A stretch of 54,161 bases of DNA from an uncultured Clostridia bacterium (GCA_945948535.1 CAMFBN010000016.1:1-54161); one strand, 5' to 3'. Numbered from the stretch's first letter, positions 9,942 to 20,096 are shown. The notes: generated by a model not told the origin, from the sequence alone. Translations and numbers: made by a program.

Positions 9942-10035
9942 ATGGTTCATCCTTTTTGAATATGGTTTCTGCCAGTATATCACAGGAAGACCCAAAAGAA
10001 AAGCCCGGGCGGGCCGCTTTTCCCGCAATGGTGGA

Positions 10036-10064
10036 TTGATTTTCGACTGAAAATGCGGTATGAT
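10036..10064 (+). promoter_or_regulatory. Main promoter of the polysaccharide locus
   Basis: TTGATT (10036-10041), a 17-bp spacer and TATGAT (10059-10064) precede gmd with a leader of about 72 bases. No strong hairpin or known riboswitch is visible in the leader. Confidence 0.7.
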
Positions 10065-10142
10065 AAGGTAGCTGTGCTGTCACAGACGGAAATCTGCCTT
10101 TTTCGCCCTTGCGATTGCGATATTTTGATTGGAGGATACTGT

Positions 10143-11195
10143 ATGTCTAAAGTTGCGCTGATTACCGGCATCACCGGTCAGGACGGCTCCTATCTTGCGG
10201 AGTTCCTGCTGGAAAAGGGCTATGAGGTTCACGGCATCACCCGCCGGGCTTCCCTGCCCAACACCGCGAGAATCGACCACATCCTGGATAAAATCACCCT
10301 GCACGACGGGGATCTGTCCGATTCTTCGTCCCTCATCCGTGTGATCTCTCTGGTTCAGCCCGATGAAATTTATAATCTGGCAGCCCAGAGCCATGTGCAG
10401 GTCAGCTTTGACGTACCCGAGTATTCCGGCGACGTGGACGCTCTGGGCGTGCTGCGGATTCTGGAAGCCTGCCGGATTCTGGGCCTGACGAAAAAGACCA
10501 AATTCTATCAGGCGTCCACCTCCGAGCTGTTCGGCAAGGTGGAGGAAGTCCCCCAGCGGGAGACGACCCCCTTCCACCCCTACAGCCCCTATGCCGTTGC
10601 CAAGCAGTACGGCTACTGGATTACGAAAGAATATCGGGAGGCCTACGGCATGTTTGCCGTCAACGGCATCCTGTTCAACCATGAGTCTGAGCGCCGGGGC
10701 GAGAATTTCGTCACCCGGAAGATCACGCTGGCCGCCGGACGTATCGCTGAGGGCTTGCAGGACCATCTGGAGCTGGGCAACATGGACTCCCGCCGGGACT
10801 GGGGCTACGCCAAGGATTACGTGGAGTGCATGTGGATGATTCTGCAGCACGACACCCCCGAGGATTTTGTCATTGCCACCGGCGAGCAGCACACCGTCCG
10901 GGACTTTACCGAGAAGGCTTTCGCCGCCAACGGCATGACCATTCGCTGGGAGGGCGAGGGGCTGGACGAGAAGGGCTACGACGCGGACACCGGCAGGCTG
11001 CTGGTTTCCGTGAACCCCCAGTGGTTCCGGCCTACGGACGTAGACAACCTCTGGGGCGATCCCACCAAGGCGAAAACCGTCCTTGGCTGGAATCCTCAGA
11101 AGACCAGCTATGAAGAACTGGTGCGGATTATGGCGGTTCACGACCGCCAGAAAGCCATGCGGGAAAAGGCCATGAAGGAGGTAAGCGCGCAATGA
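10143..11195 (+). CDS. gmd: GDP-mannose 4,6-dehydratase
   Basis: 350 aa from the ATG at 10143, preceded by GGAGG; the open frame before it lacks family similarity. It is an extended SDR enzyme: NADP-binding [12 protein letters not shown] at the N-terminus, the catalytic region STSELFG and the [13 protein letters not shown]yr/Lys pair, then the [15 protein letters not shown] substrate-binding segment. It converts GDP-D-mannose to GDP-4-keto-6-deoxymannose, the first committed step to GDP-L-fucose. Its last codons overlap fcl (ATGA), so the two enzymes of the pathway are coupled. Length is usual for Gmd. Confidence 0.97.
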   Translation: MSKVALITGITGQDGSYLAEFLLEKGYEVHGITRRASLPNTARIDHILDKITLHDGDLSDSSSLIRVISLVQPDEIYNLAAQSHVQVSFDVPEYSGDVDALGVLRILEACRILGLTKKTKFYQASTSELFGKVEEVPQRETTPFHPYSPYAVAKQYGYWITKEYREAYGMFAVNGILFNHESERRGENFVTRKITLAAGRIAEGLQDHLELGNMDSRRDWGYAKDYVECMWMILQHDTPEDFVIATGEQHTVRDFTEKAFAANGMTIRWEGEGLDEKGYDADTGRLLVSVNPQWFRPTDVDNLWGDPTKAKTVLGWNPQKTSYEELVRIMAVHDRQKAMREKAMKEVSAQ

Positions 11196-12136
11196 TGGAG
11201 AAAAACGCGAAAATTTATGTGGCAGGCCACCGGGGTATGGTGGGCAGCGCCATTGTCCGGGAACTACAGCGGCAGGGCTACAACAATATTATCACCAGAA
11301 CCCACAAGGAACTGGATCTGACCCGGCAGGATCAGGTGGAGGCATTTTTTGCCGAAGAAAAGCCGGAGTATGTGTTCCTGGCCGCCGCCAAGGTGGGCGG
11401 CATCGTGGCAAACCAGAACGCCCTTGCCGATTTCATGTACGACAACATGATTCTGGAAATGAATGTGATTCACTCCGCGTGGAAAAACGGCTGCAAAAAG
11501 CTGGAATTCCTTGGCTCTTCCTGCATCTACCCCCGGATGGCGCCCCAGCCCATGAAGGAAAGCTGTCTGCTGACTTCTGAACTGGAAAAGACCAACGAAG
11601 CCTATGCCCTCGCTAAGATTTCGGGCCTGAAATACTGCGAATTCCTGAATAAGCAGTACGGCACGGACTACATTTCCGTCATGCCCACCAACCTCTACGG
11701 CCCCAACGACAACTACCACCCCACCCACTCCCACGTTCTCCCGGCGCTTATCCGCCGGTTCCACGAGGCCAAGGTGGAAGGAAAGACCGAGGTCACCTGC
11801 TGGGGTGACGGTTCGCCTTTGCGGGAGTTTTTGTATGTGGACGATCTGGCGAACCTCTGCGTGTTCCTGATGAATAACTACTCTGGCGACGAAACCGTCA
11901 ACGCCGGCACCGGCAAGGAGCTGACCATCAAGGAACTGACCGAATTGGTTGCGAAAGTGGTCGGTTATACCGGCGAAATCAGGTGGGATACCACCAAGCC
12001 CAACGGCACCCCCCGAAAGCTTTTGGACGTGTCCAAGGCCACGGCCCTGGGCTGGACCTACAAGACAGAGCTGGAAGACGGCATCCGTCTTGCCTACGAG
12101 GATTTCCTGAACAATCCCATGCGGGCGGAACGATAA
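11192..12136 (+). CDS. fcl: GDP-L-fucose synthase
   Basis: 314 aa, an SDR epimerase/reductase: [16 protein letters not shown] binds [12 protein letters not shown] and [11 protein letters not shown] hold the Ser, Tyr and Lys of the active site; [20 protein letters not shown] is the typical substrate loop. It performs the 3,5-epimerisation and 4-reduction of the Gmd product, giving GDP-L-fucose. It starts inside the gmd stop codon (ATGATG; start at 11192 or 11195). With manC, manA and gmd it supplies the donor for the GT11 fucosyltransferase downstream. Confidence 0.97.
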   Translation: MMEKNAKIYVAGHRGMVGSAIVRELQRQGYNNIITRTHKELDLTRQDQVEAFFAEEKPEYVFLAAAKVGGIVANQNALADFMYDNMILEMNVIHSAWKNGCKKLEFLGSSCIYPRMAPQPMKESCLLTSELEKTNEAYALAKISGLKYCEFLNKQYGTDYISVMPTNLYGPNDNYHPTHSHVLPALIRRFHEAKVEGKTEVTCWGDGSPLREFLYVDDLANLCVFLMNNYSGDETVNAGTGKELTIKELTELVAKVVGYTGEIRWDTTKPNGTPRKLLDVSKATALGWTYKTELEDGIRLAYEDFLNNPMRAER

Positions 12137-12157
12137 AACGAAACGGAGAACGGAACT

Positions 12158-14005
12158 ATGCTTGATACCGGCTTTTTCCTTGGGGTGCTGCTGTCTGGCA
12201 GTGTGTTCGCGGCGGCGCGGTTCGGACGAAAGTTCGAGGAGATTCTGCCGCTGACCTGCATGGGCATCGTCCTCGCGCTGTTCCTGTTCGGCGCGGCGGG
12301 CCTGCTGTGCGCGGGAGTATACGCCATCCTGCTCATGGCGGCGGGCTTTTGGGGCTATGGCCTTTGGCGCGTGGTCAGGGGCGGGGGAAAACAGCTGGTA
12401 AAGGGCATGATTACCCCGGCATTCGTCATTTTCTGCGTCATTTTCGCCCTGCTGATGCTGGGGGATTACGGCATGCTGTCCACGGGCTGGGACGATTTTT
12501 CCCACTGGCAGCTGTGTGTGCGGAAAATGATGGTTCTGGATGATTTCGCCGCCAACCCCGCTTCCGGCATCCACTACCAGTCCTATCCCCCGGCCATGGC
12601 GCTGTTCCAGTATTTTTTCCAGAAGCTCCAGTCTCTGCTGGACGGGGAAGCCGCCTTCAGCGAATGGCGGCTGTTTCTGGCCTATCAGGTACTGATGCTG
12701 GCGCCTGCGCTTCCCTTTTTCCGGGGGCTGTCCTTCCGGAAAACGGTGCTGGCGGGGGTGTGTCTGTTTGTTTTGCCCCTGCTTTTCTTCGGACAGACCT
12801 ATACGCTGCTGTACATTGACAGCTTCGTGGCGATGCTGGCGGGCTGCGGCTTTCTCGCGGTGCTGCTGAAGGACCGGGGCGGCCTGCACACGGCCTATGT
12901 GGCAATGCTCTGCGCCGTGCTGGTGCTTTCCAAGGATGTGGGGCTGTATTTTGCCTGCTTCATCGGCGTGATTTTCTTCGGGAACCGGCTGCTGACCCGG
13001 GGAGCAGAGCACTCTTTGCGCCGGGGAGCGGTGGCCTTGCTCCCGCTTATCTCCGCGTTGGGCGCAAAGCTTGTATGGAAGGAAATTCTTCTGAAACTTG
13101 GCTCTAAACTTGTATTTTCTGAGCCGATTGACATGGTAGAATATACCAAAATGTTCTTTTTCCGCACCGGCGGCTACTACCGGCAGGACTGCGTGGAAGC
13201 CTTCAAGCGGATGTTCTTCTCCCGGGAGTTCCGGCTGGAGGGACTCGGCGTGCTCATCAGCTATTTTTCGCTGACTCTCCTGCTGGCGCTGGCCCTGTAC
13301 GTCCTGTGCGGCAGACTGATGAAAGCCCGGCCGGAGCGGGCAAAGGCTGTCCGGACGGCGGGAATCCTGATGTTCGCGCAGCTCATCGTGTACGTCTACT
13401 GCCTGGGGGCCACCTACGCCTACCGCTTTTCGGAGTCGGAGGCCATTGATCTGGCAGCCTACAACCGCTACATGAACATTGCGTATCTGAGCGTGTTCCT
13501 GCCCCTGTTTTTCGGCGGCTTTCTGCTGCTGTCCCGGCGGGAAGGAAAGCTGCCGCTGCTGTGCCTGTGCGCCGCGCTGCTGATTGCTGCCCCCATGAAT
13601 GAGGTTCACAGCTTCCTGAACCGGGACGGAGTCGCCGCATCCTACGTCCGCCGGGAGCCGCTGGACGGATTGGCAGAGGAGATTCGGAACAACTGCGCCG
13701 AAACGGAGCGGGTGTATTTTGTGTCTCAGGGCAGCGACGGGCGGGATCGGGTGATCGTGCAGTTCGGGGCAGAGCCGGTGGCGGTGACCAGCCCGCTGGG
13801 CTATGACCTGAAGCAGGATGTGGTTTCCGCCGAAGCCTGGCACGCTACCCTGCTGGAGGGCTATGACTATGTGGCCCTGTGCCAGCTGAATGAGGATTTC
13901 GCGGAGAGCTACGGCAGCCTGTTTGAAAACCCGGAAGAAATCGCCGACCATACCCTCTACCGCGTTGACCGGCAGAGCGGCCTTCTGTCCCTTGCGGGGA
14001 AATGA
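12158..14005 (+). CDS. Polytopic membrane protein, GT-C-like glycosyltransferase
   Basis: 615 aa with many hydrophobic helices from residue 1 to about 470 and a soluble C-terminal domain of about 130 residues. A TGWDDFSHW motif after the third or fourth helix resembles the acidic pair in the first outer loop of GT-C glycosyltransferases, which use polyprenyl-phosphate sugars on the outer membrane face. An alternative reading is the polymerase of the locus, since no separate Wzy is seen; the acidic motif and C-terminal domain favour GT-C. It lies 21 bases after fcl with a modest ACGGAG ribosome site. Confidence 0.65.
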   Translation: MLDTGFFLGVLLSGSVFAAARFGRKFEEILPLTCMGIVLALFLFGAAGLLCAGVYAILLMAAGFWGYGLWRVVRGGGKQLVKGMITPAFVIFCVIFALLMLGDYGMLSTGWDDFSHWQLCVRKMMVLDDFAANPASGIHYQSYPPAMALFQYFFQKLQSLLDGEAAFSEWRLFLAYQVLMLAPALPFFRGLSFRKTVLAGVCLFVLPLLFFGQTYTLLYIDSFVAMLAGCGFLAVLLKDRGGLHTAYVAMLCAVLVLSKDVGLYFACFIGVIFFGNRLLTRGAEHSLRRGAVALLPLISALGAKLVWKEILLKLGSKLVFSEPIDMVEYTKMFFFRTGGYYRQDCVEAFKRMFFSREFRLEGLGVLISYFSLTLLLALALYVLCGRLMKARPERAKAVRTAGILMFAQLIVYVYCLGATYAYRFSESEAIDLAAYNRYMNIAYLSVFLPLFFGGFLLLSRREGKLPLLCLCAALLIAAPMNEVHSFLNRDGVAASYVRREPLDGLAEEIRNNCAETERVYFVSQGSDGRDRVIVQFGAEPVAVTSPLGYDLKQDVVSAEAWHATLLEGYDYVALCQLNEDFAESYGSLFENPEEIADHTLYRVDRQSGLLSLAGK

Positions 14006-14021
14006 GAAAGGAAGAAGAAAT

Positions 14022-15338
14022 ATGAATATTGTCCTGCTGTCCGGCGGGTCGGGAAAGCGGCTGTGGCCCCTGTCCAACGACGTCCGTTCCAAGCAGTTTA
14101 TCAAGCTTTTCAAAACCGAAACCGGGGACTATGAGTCCATGGTTCAGCGGGTGTACCGCCAGATCAAGAAGGTGGACGCCGACGCCACCGTGACCATCGC
14201 CACGGCGAAGACCCAGGTTTCCGCCATCCACAACCAGTTGGGGGACGCGGTGGGCATTTCCGTGGAGCCCTGCCGCCGGGATACCTTCCCGGCCATTGCG
14301 CTGGCTACCGCCTATCTGACAGATGTGCAGGGCGTTGACCCGGAGGAATCCGTGGTGGTGTGTCCTGTGGACCCCTATGTGAACGAGGACTACTTTGAAG
14401 CCCTGAAGGGCCTGTCCCGGCAGGCGGACAAGGGGGAGGCCAATCTGGTGCTCATGGGCATCGAGCCCACCTACCCCTCCGAAAAGTATGGCTACATCAT
14501 CCCAGAAAGCGCCGAACAGACCGCATGGGTGCGAACCTTCAAGGAAAAGCCCACCGCCGACGTGGCGGCCCGGTATATTTCTCAGGGGGCGTTGTGGAAC
14601 GGCGGCGTGTTTGCCTACAAGCTGAAATACGTGCTGCAAAGAGCCCATGAACTGATTGATTTTACGGATTATCACGACCTGTTCGCCAAATATGACACCC
14701 TGACCAAAATCTCCTTCGACTATGCCGTGGTGGAAAAGGAGGAGAAGATTCAGGTACAGCGATTCGCCGGGCAGTGGATGGATCTGGGTACCTGGAACAC
14801 CCTGACGGAAGCCATGGAGGAGCACGTCATCGGCAAGGGCGTGCTGAACGATGTGTGCGAAAACGTGCACATCGTCAACGAAATGGATGTGCCCATTCTG
14901 GCTATGGGCCTGCACGACGTGGTGATCTCCGCATCAGCCGAGGGCATTCTGGTTTCCGACAAGGAACAGTCCAGCTACATCAAGCCCTATGTGGATAAAT
15001 TCGTCCAGCAGACCATGTTTGCCGAAAAAAGCTGGGGGTCTTTCCGGGTGCTGGACGTGGAAGAAGCTTCCATGACCATTAAAGTGACCCTGAACCCGGG
15101 CCACTGCATGAACTACCACAGCCACCAGTACCGGGATGAGGTCTGGGTGGTGATCTCCGGTCAGGGCCGGACCGTCGTGGACGGCATGGAGCAGAAGGTG
15201 GCGCCCGGCGATGTGATTACCATGCAGGCGGGCTGCCGCCATACGGTGTTTGCCGATACAGAGCTGAAGCTCGTTGAGGTGCAGCTGGGGCAGAACATCT
15301 ATGTGGGCGACAAGAAAAAGTACGAACTGGAGCTATGA
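14022..15338 (+). CDS. manC: Mannose-1-phosphate guanylyltransferase with C-terminal cupin
   Basis: 438 aa from the ATG at 14022 (AGGAAG upstream, then LLSGGSGKRLWPLS, the nucleotidyltransferase signature, at the very N-terminus). The open frame before it overlaps the previous gene and is discarded. The C-terminal part from about 330 is a type II phosphomannose-isomerase-like cupin (KVTLNPGHCMNYHSHQYRDE). The enzyme makes GDP-mannose from mannose-1-P and GTP. Its stop overlaps manA by ATGA. The cupin may add isomerase activity, though a separate ManA follows, so that activity may be redundant or lost. Confidence 0.95.
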   Translation: MNIVLLSGGSGKRLWPLSNDVRSKQFIKLFKTETGDYESMVQRVYRQIKKVDADATVTIATAKTQVSAIHNQLGDAVGISVEPCRRDTFPAIALATAYLTDVQGVDPEESVVVCPVDPYVNEDYFEALKGLSRQADKGEANLVLMGIEPTYPSEKYGYIIPESAEQTAWVRTFKEKPTADVAARYISQGALWNGGVFAYKLKYVLQRAHELIDFTDYHDLFAKYDTLTKISFDYAVVEKEEKIQVQRFAGQWMDLGTWNTLTEAMEEHVIGKGVLNDVCENVHIVNEMDVPILAMGLHDVVISASAEGILVSDKEQSSYIKPYVDKFVQQTMFAEKSWGSFRVLDVEEASMTIKVTLNPGHCMNYHSHQYRDEVWVVISGQGRTVVDGMEQKVAPGDVITMQAGCRHTVFADTELKLVEVQLGQNIYVGDKKKYELEL

Positions 15339-16312
15339 GAGAACCGATTTTTCTGCGGCCTACTGGGAAGGACTATCTCTGGGGCGGCAGCCGTCTGAAC
15401 GACGAATTCTGCAAGGACCTGCCCATGGAGCCGCTGGCGGAGACCTGGGAGTGCTCCACCCATCCCGACGGCCCGAGCTTTGCCGTGGGGGGCGAATTTG
15501 ACGGGCAAAGCCTTGCCCGGATTCTGAAAGCCCACCCGGATTTTCTGGGCACCCACCCAAACAGCGCAGATGAACTGCCCATCCTCATTAAGTTCATTGA
15601 CGCGAAAAGGGATTTGTCGGTGCAGGTGCACCCCACGGATGCGTATGCCGCCGCCCATGAAAACGGGCAGCGGGGCAAGACGGAAATGTGGTATGTGCTG
15701 GACGCGGGTCGGGATGCCAGGCTGGTTTACGGCCTGAACCGGGACATAAGCGCGCAGACCCTGCGCCGGAGCATCGCCGACGGCACCGTGGAAACCTACC
15801 TGCAAACTGTGCCCATTGCCAAAAATGACGTATTTTTCATCGAAGCGGGCACCATTCACGCCATCGGCGCCGGGGCGCTGATTGCGGAAATTCAGCAGAG
15901 CAGCAACCTGACCTACCGGCTGTATGACTACGACCGGGTGGACAAGGAAGGCAGGAAACGTCCCCTTCATGTGGACAAGGCCCTTGCCGCGGCGAACTTA
16001 AAATCCAGCGCCGAGCCCCGGCAGCCGATGCGGGTGCTGCGCTACCAGCCCGGCTGCGCAAGAGAGCTTCTGTGCCGGTGCAAATATTTTGAGGTCTATC
16101 GGATGCTGGTGAACACCGAGCGGCGGCAGAAGGTGGCGTTCCGGGCCGGCCCCATGAGCTTCCGGGTGCTGCTGTGCGTGGACGGCTGCGGCACGCTGGG
16201 CTTTGCGGGAAAAGTACACAACATTTATAAGGGCGACTGTGTGTTCGTCCCGGCGGACAGCGTGGAAATTCGCCTTCACGGGCAATTGCAGCTGCTGGAC
16301 ATCCGGGGTTAA
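15335..16312 (+). CDS. manA: Mannose-6-phosphate isomerase, class I
   Basis: 325 aa zinc cupin. Metal ligands are visible in SVQVHPTD (Gln, His), GKTEMWYVL (Glu) and IEAGTIHAIG (His). It interconverts fructose-6-P and mannose-6-P, feeding the GDP-mannose/GDP-fucose branch. It is translationally coupled to manC. No phosphomannomutase (manB) lies in the window, so mannose-6-P to mannose-1-P conversion must be done by an enzyme elsewhere, perhaps a bifunctional phosphoglucomutase. Confidence 0.95.
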   Translation: MREPIFLRPTGKDYLWGGSRLNDEFCKDLPMEPLAETWECSTHPDGPSFAVGGEFDGQSLARILKAHPDFLGTHPNSADELPILIKFIDAKRDLSVQVHPTDAYAAAHENGQRGKTEMWYVLDAGRDARLVYGLNRDISAQTLRRSIADGTVETYLQTVPIAKNDVFFIEAGTIHAIGAGALIAEIQQSSNLTYRLYDYDRVDKEGRKRPLHVDKALAAANLKSSAEPRQPMRVLRYQPGCARELLCRCKYFEVYRMLVNTERRQKVAFRAGPMSFRVLLCVDGCGTLGFAGKVHNIYKGDCVFVPADSVEIRLHGQLQLLDIRG

Positions 16313-16332
16313 CGGCAGTCGGGGAGTGAAAC

Positions 16333-17379
16333 ATGAAAGTCGTTCATATCGAATCAGGGCTGGGCAATCAGATGCTCAGCTACTGCGAGTATCTGGCAAT
16401 GAAGCAGACGAACCCGGAAGAACCATGCTATATTGAAAAAATCGTCTACGACATCCCGGAGGCGAATGACTACATTTGCCAGTGGAACGGTTATGAGCTG
16501 GACCGGATTTTCGGCATTTCCGCGCCGGATGTGATGGACACCCTGAGCCGGGAGCAGCGGGAAACCGTGATGGCGTCGGTGAGGGCCTCTCAGTTCTGGC
16601 TCCATGAGTGGAACTGGCCGGTGTATTTTGCCCGGGCCTTCGGGGAAGTGGGGCTTCCTCTGGTCAACGCCCGGGGAGACTTTGAAGAGAACAAACTGGA
16701 GTGGGCGGCCTGCAAGCAGGGCACACCGCCCCTGACCTACCGGCTCAAGCAGATCGGCCCGTACGCCAACATCCGACGGCTTTACAAGCAGTACCTGGCA
16801 AAACCGGAGCCGTCGGATATGGATCACCTCTTCTACACCAGCCCCGAGGATCAGCTGATCGGGCAGCGGCTGTCCTTCAAATGCCCGGGAAACGGCATCG
16901 AGCGTATCGACCATGCGCTCCGGGAGGCCTTCCGGTTTCCGCCCATCGAGGATGCACAGAACCGGGCCTATGCCGAACAGATTGCCGGGTGTGAGGCGGT
17001 GGCCATCCACGTCCGCCGGGGCGATATGCTGCCCACCAGCGGAAAGTACTACAAAAACGGCTATTTCCGCCGGGCGGTGGGATATATGAAGCGGCATGTG
17101 AAGAACCCTGTGTTTTTCTTTTTCTGCGACCCGGACAGCGCCCGGTGGTGCCGGGAGCACAACGCTGTTTTCGGACTGAATCCGAAACGGGACAAGATCG
17201 TGTATGTCAGCTGCAACGGCGGCGAAAACAGCTACCGGGATATGCAGCTGATGGCACAGTGCCGTCACAATATCGTGACTAACAGCTCCTTCGGGTGGTG
17301 GGGGAGCTACCTGAACCGGAATCCCGGAAAAATCACGATTTCACCGGAGACCGACATCAATACCACGCATCATATGTAA
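16333..17379 (+). CDS. GT11-family alpha-1,2-fucosyltransferase-like protein
   Basis: 348 aa. It begins with the GT11-typical HIESGLGNQMLSYCEY and carries HVRRGD at 226-231, the HxRRxD donor-binding motif, then TNSSFGWWGSYL near 316-327, both diagnostic for family 11. GT11 enzymes transfer L-fucose from GDP-fucose, usually alpha-1,2 to galactose. Position directly after a complete GDP-fucose pathway supports this. Start ATG at 16333 with GGGAG upstream. Linkage and acceptor are family inference. Confidence 0.9.
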   Translation: MKVVHIESGLGNQMLSYCEYLAMKQTNPEEPCYIEKIVYDIPEANDYICQWNGYELDRIFGISAPDVMDTLSREQRETVMASVRASQFWLHEWNWPVYFARAFGEVGLPLVNARGDFEENKLEWAACKQGTPPLTYRLKQIGPYANIRRLYKQYLAKPEPSDMDHLFYTSPEDQLIGQRLSFKCPGNGIERIDHALREAFRFPPIEDAQNRAYAEQIAGCEAVAIHVRRGDMLPTSGKYYKNGYFRRAVGYMKRHVKNPVFFFFCDPDSARWCREHNAVFGLNPKRDKIVYVSCNGGENSYRDMQLMAQCRHNIVTNSSFGWWGSYLNRNPGKITISPETDINTTHHM

Positions 17380-17412
17380 CTTTCAGGCCGGAGATCCGGC
17401 GCTTGGAGAGCT

Positions 17413-18939
17413 ATGGGAAATAGAACACACAATTCCATACGAAATATCATCTTCGCGATTATAAACAACCTGGTGACGCTGCTGGTTCCCTTTGCCATCC
17501 GCACCATCATGCTCAAGACGCTGGGGCCTGCCTATCTGGGCCTGAGCAATCTGTTTACCTCCGTTTTGACGGTGCTGAGCCTGGCGGATTTGGGCATGGC
17601 CAGTGCGCTGGTTTATGCGATGTACCGCCCGGTAGCCGAGGATAATAAGACCGCCATTGCCGCGCTGCTGAATCTGTACCGAAAGCTCTACAACATCATC
17701 GGTTCCACGATCCTGGCAGCGGGACTGGCGGTGATGCCTTTTCTGAAATATTTGATCAAGGGCGGGGTCCCGGAGGACCTGAATCTGTATATCGTCTATC
17801 TGCTTTCCCTTGCCCATACGGTGTGCAGCTATTTCTTTGGCGCGTATAAATCGACACTGCTCAGTGCCATGCAGCGGGAGGACATCAACAGCAATGCCAG
17901 CACCATTGCGCACACGTTGATCTACATTTTTGCCATCGTCGGCCTGCTCACCACCAGAAATTATTACCTGTATGCGGTTCTGTTCCCTCTGGGAATCACG
18001 TTTCAGAATCTGATCCGCTCCAGATATGTGGACAAGCATTACGGCGAGTATCTGCGCTATGGACGGATCAACCGGAAGACGGCTGTCGACATCTCCCGTA
18101 AGGTGCTGGCACTGATCGGACACAAGGTGGGCGGCGTCATTTCCGGCTCCATCGATACGCTGTGCGTTTCGGCGTTTCTTGGCCTGTCCAGCATTGCCAT
18201 ATACGGCAACTACAACTATGTGGCCAATTCGCTGTTTATGCTGGCGGCTCTGCTGGGCAACGGAATCAAACCCAGTGTGGGAAACAGCATGGTTCTGGAG
18301 AGCACTGAGAAAAACTACAGAGATTTTGTCACATTCAACTTCCTGTACATGATGGCAACCGGCATATTCTGCGCTTGTCTTCTGGCGCTGTACCAGCATT
18401 TCATCCGCATGTGGGTGGGCGACAGCTATCTGATGGGCATGGAAATGGTGATCCTGTTCACGGTCTACTTCTATGTCAGAGGCAGCCGCCTGATGGTGAA
18501 CAACTACAAGGACGTTGCCGGTATGTGGGAGGCGGATGCTCTGCGTCCCTACGCGGAGGGCCTGATGAATCTGGTGCTCAGTGTGGTGCTGGCCAAGTCC
18601 ATCGGCGCTGCGGGCATTATCCTTGCTACCATCATCTCCATGCTGGTGGCGGGACTGCCCTGGGAAAGCGCCGTCGTCCTGAAGAAAGTATTCCATGTGA
18701 AATGCGGCCCGTATATCGTCCGGTATGTGTATTACACACTGGCTACAGCGGCAGCCTGCTTTGCCAGCTACCGTATCTGCGCTATGATCCAAGGCGCGGG
18801 AATTCTGGCATTTTTGGTAAAGGGAGTGATCTGCGCGGTGGTGTCCGCGGTGGTACTCATTGTGGCGTATGCGCCGCTGCCGGAGTTCAGAGCCAGTATC
18901 ACTCTGGGGATTAAGGTGATCAAAAACCATGGGAAATAG
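17413..18939 (+). CDS. Wzx-like polysaccharide flippase
   Basis: 508 aa integral membrane protein of the MOP/PST superfamily with roughly 12-14 helices. The N-terminus has the family pattern of an amphipathic start, then LGPAYLGLSNLFTSVLTVLSLADLG. Such proteins move undecaprenyl-linked repeat units across the membrane. It is preceded by a 33-base gap with GGAGAG. Its 3' end overlaps the LRR gene by 11 bases. It is the only flippase candidate in the locus. Confidence 0.88.
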   Translation: MGNRTHNSIRNIIFAIINNLVTLLVPFAIRTIMLKTLGPAYLGLSNLFTSVLTVLSLADLGMASALVYAMYRPVAEDNKTAIAALLNLYRKLYNIIGSTILAAGLAVMPFLKYLIKGGVPEDLNLYIVYLLSLAHTVCSYFFGAYKSTLLSAMQREDINSNASTIAHTLIYIFAIVGLLTTRNYYLYAVLFPLGITFQNLIRSRYVDKHYGEYLRYGRINRKTAVDISRKVLALIGHKVGGVISGSIDTLCVSAFLGLSSIAIYGNYNYVANSLFMLAALLGNGIKPSVGNSMVLESTEKNYRDFVTFNFLYMMATGIFCACLLALYQHFIRMWVGDSYLMGMEMVILFTVYFYVRGSRLMVNNYKDVAGMWEADALRPYAEGLMNLVLSVVLAKSIGAAGIILATIISMLVAGLPWESAVVLKKVFHVKCGPYIVRYVYYTLATAAACFASYRICAMIQGAGILAFLVKGVICAVVSAVVLIVAYAPLPEFRASITLGIKVIKNHGK

Positions 18940-19888
18940 GAGAACAAGCCTGAAAGAGGGCGTTTTGGAACGGTATGCCGGAGATCCAAATCCGGTGCTG
19001 ACGGAAGAGGTCCGCGTCATTGGAAAGAAGGCTTTCTGCCGCGCAGGAATTGATTCGTGTACCTGCTGTGCGCCGGAGCTGACAATCGGTCCTTCTGCCT
19101 TCGCCCGCAGCGGCGTACGCAGGGTAGATCTGCTGGGTGCCCGATGTGACATCGGGGCCAAGGCCTTTGAAAACTGCGAGACGCTGGAAACGGTGGCGTT
19201 TTCCGGCGGGGAGCTGACAATCGGCAGCAGCGCCTTCCGGGGCTGCAAAGGCCTGACGGATCTCTCCTTCGCGGAAAAGGCCAAGGCGGTGGGCAGTTAC
19301 GCCTTTGACAGCTGCACCGGCCTGACTGGCGCGGCTTTCGGCCCGGAGTTGGATACCCTGCAGGAGGGCGTGTTCGCCAACTGCGAGGGCCTGCGTTCTG
19401 TCCGCCTGTCCAGAGACTATGCGTGTTTTCCGGACTGGATCTTCTCCGGCTGCCGCGCACTGACGGCAATTCCCTGGACAGAGGGAGTCCAAAGCATTGG
19501 CTACGCTTCGTTTCAGAATTGCTGGGCGCTGACCGAGGTTTCCCTGCCGGAAACCCTTCAAACCGCCGGACAACTGTGTTTTTCCGGCTGCAAGCATCTG
19601 CGGCGGATGCGGTGGAGCGCGGGCTGTGCCCACATTCCGGCGGGCGCCTTCCTGTTCTGCGAGGAACTGGAGGAAATCGAAATACCCGAGGGCGTGGAGT
19701 CCATCGGGGAGTATGCCTTCTGGAACTGCCGCCGGCTGACGCGTCTGCACCTGCCGGATTCTCTCCGGGAGATTGGGCGGCAGGCCTTCTTCGGCTGCGG
19801 CAGCTGCACCGTGGAGATCGGCCCCAACACCAGCCGGGGCGGGTGGGAAAAGGATGTGCAGACCGTTGCCTGCCGGGCCGCCCGGTGA
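18929..19888 (+). CDS. BspA-type leucine-rich repeat protein without signal peptide
   Basis: 319 aa built almost entirely of about ten LRR_5 (BspA/TpLRR) units of ~23 residues, each with a pattern like IGxxAFxxCxxLxxVxLP; many units carry a conserved Cys (AFENC, AFRGC, AFDSC, VFANC). There is no signal peptide, membrane helix or wall anchor, so it should stay in the cytoplasm, unlike most BspA-type LRR proteins. It overlaps wzx by 11 bases (AAGGTG upstream). It may be a scaffold or regulator of the assembly machinery; function unknown. Confidence 0.85.
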   Translation: MGNRRTSLKEGVLERYAGDPNPVLTEEVRVIGKKAFCRAGIDSCTCCAPELTIGPSAFARSGVRRVDLLGARCDIGAKAFENCETLETVAFSGGELTIGSSAFRGCKGLTDLSFAEKAKAVGSYAFDSCTGLTGAAFGPELDTLQEGVFANCEGLRSVRLSRDYACFPDWIFSGCRALTAIPWTEGVQSIGYASFQNCWALTEVSLPETLQTAGQLCFSGCKHLRRMRWSAGCAHIPAGAFLFCEELEEIEIPEGVESIGEYAFWNCRRLTRLHLPDSLREIGRQAFFGCGSCTVEIGPNTSRGGWEKDVQTVACRAAR

Positions 19889-19922
19889 AGCGGGCGCGCT
19901 CCGGAAAGCAGGGGGCTATCCA

Positions 19923-19951
19923 TTGCAAAAACCACGCGGATGATATATAAT
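19923..19951 (+). promoter_or_regulatory. Internal promoter for the second polysaccharide block
   Basis: TTGCAA (19923-19928), 17-bp spacer, perfect TATAAT (19946-19951). It lies 35 bases past the LRR stop and gives a transcript leader of about 170 bases before the GT26 fusion gene. Confidence 0.75.
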
Positions 19952-20047
19952 AAAATCGGTTGTGCCGCAGAGCCGGATTCATACGGATATTCAACAGAAA
20001 ACGTTCATTCGCAAGAATTGAAGTTTTCTATAGGAAGATCATAATGA

Positions 20048-20096
20048 GACGGCAATGCCGTCAGGCGGCGTCTTCTTGATGAAATTATATCAAGAA
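20048..20096 (+). promoter_or_regulatory. Hairpins in the leader of the second block
   Basis: Two adjacent hairpins: GACGGC/GCCGTC (20048-20062) and TTCTTGAT/ATCAAGAA (20073-20080 with 20089-20096). The second is followed by AAAG rather than a T-run, so it is not a simple terminator. They could be an attenuator, processing or antitermination element; no known riboswitch consensus is recognised. Confidence 0.4.

Noticed and set aside
11264..14113. 949-aa open frame on the minus strand
   Set aside because: It lies antisense to fcl and the GT-C-like gene, whose frames match known families. The minus translation is low-complexity (Gln, Arg, His-rich) and crosses two real genes; a GC-rich shadow.
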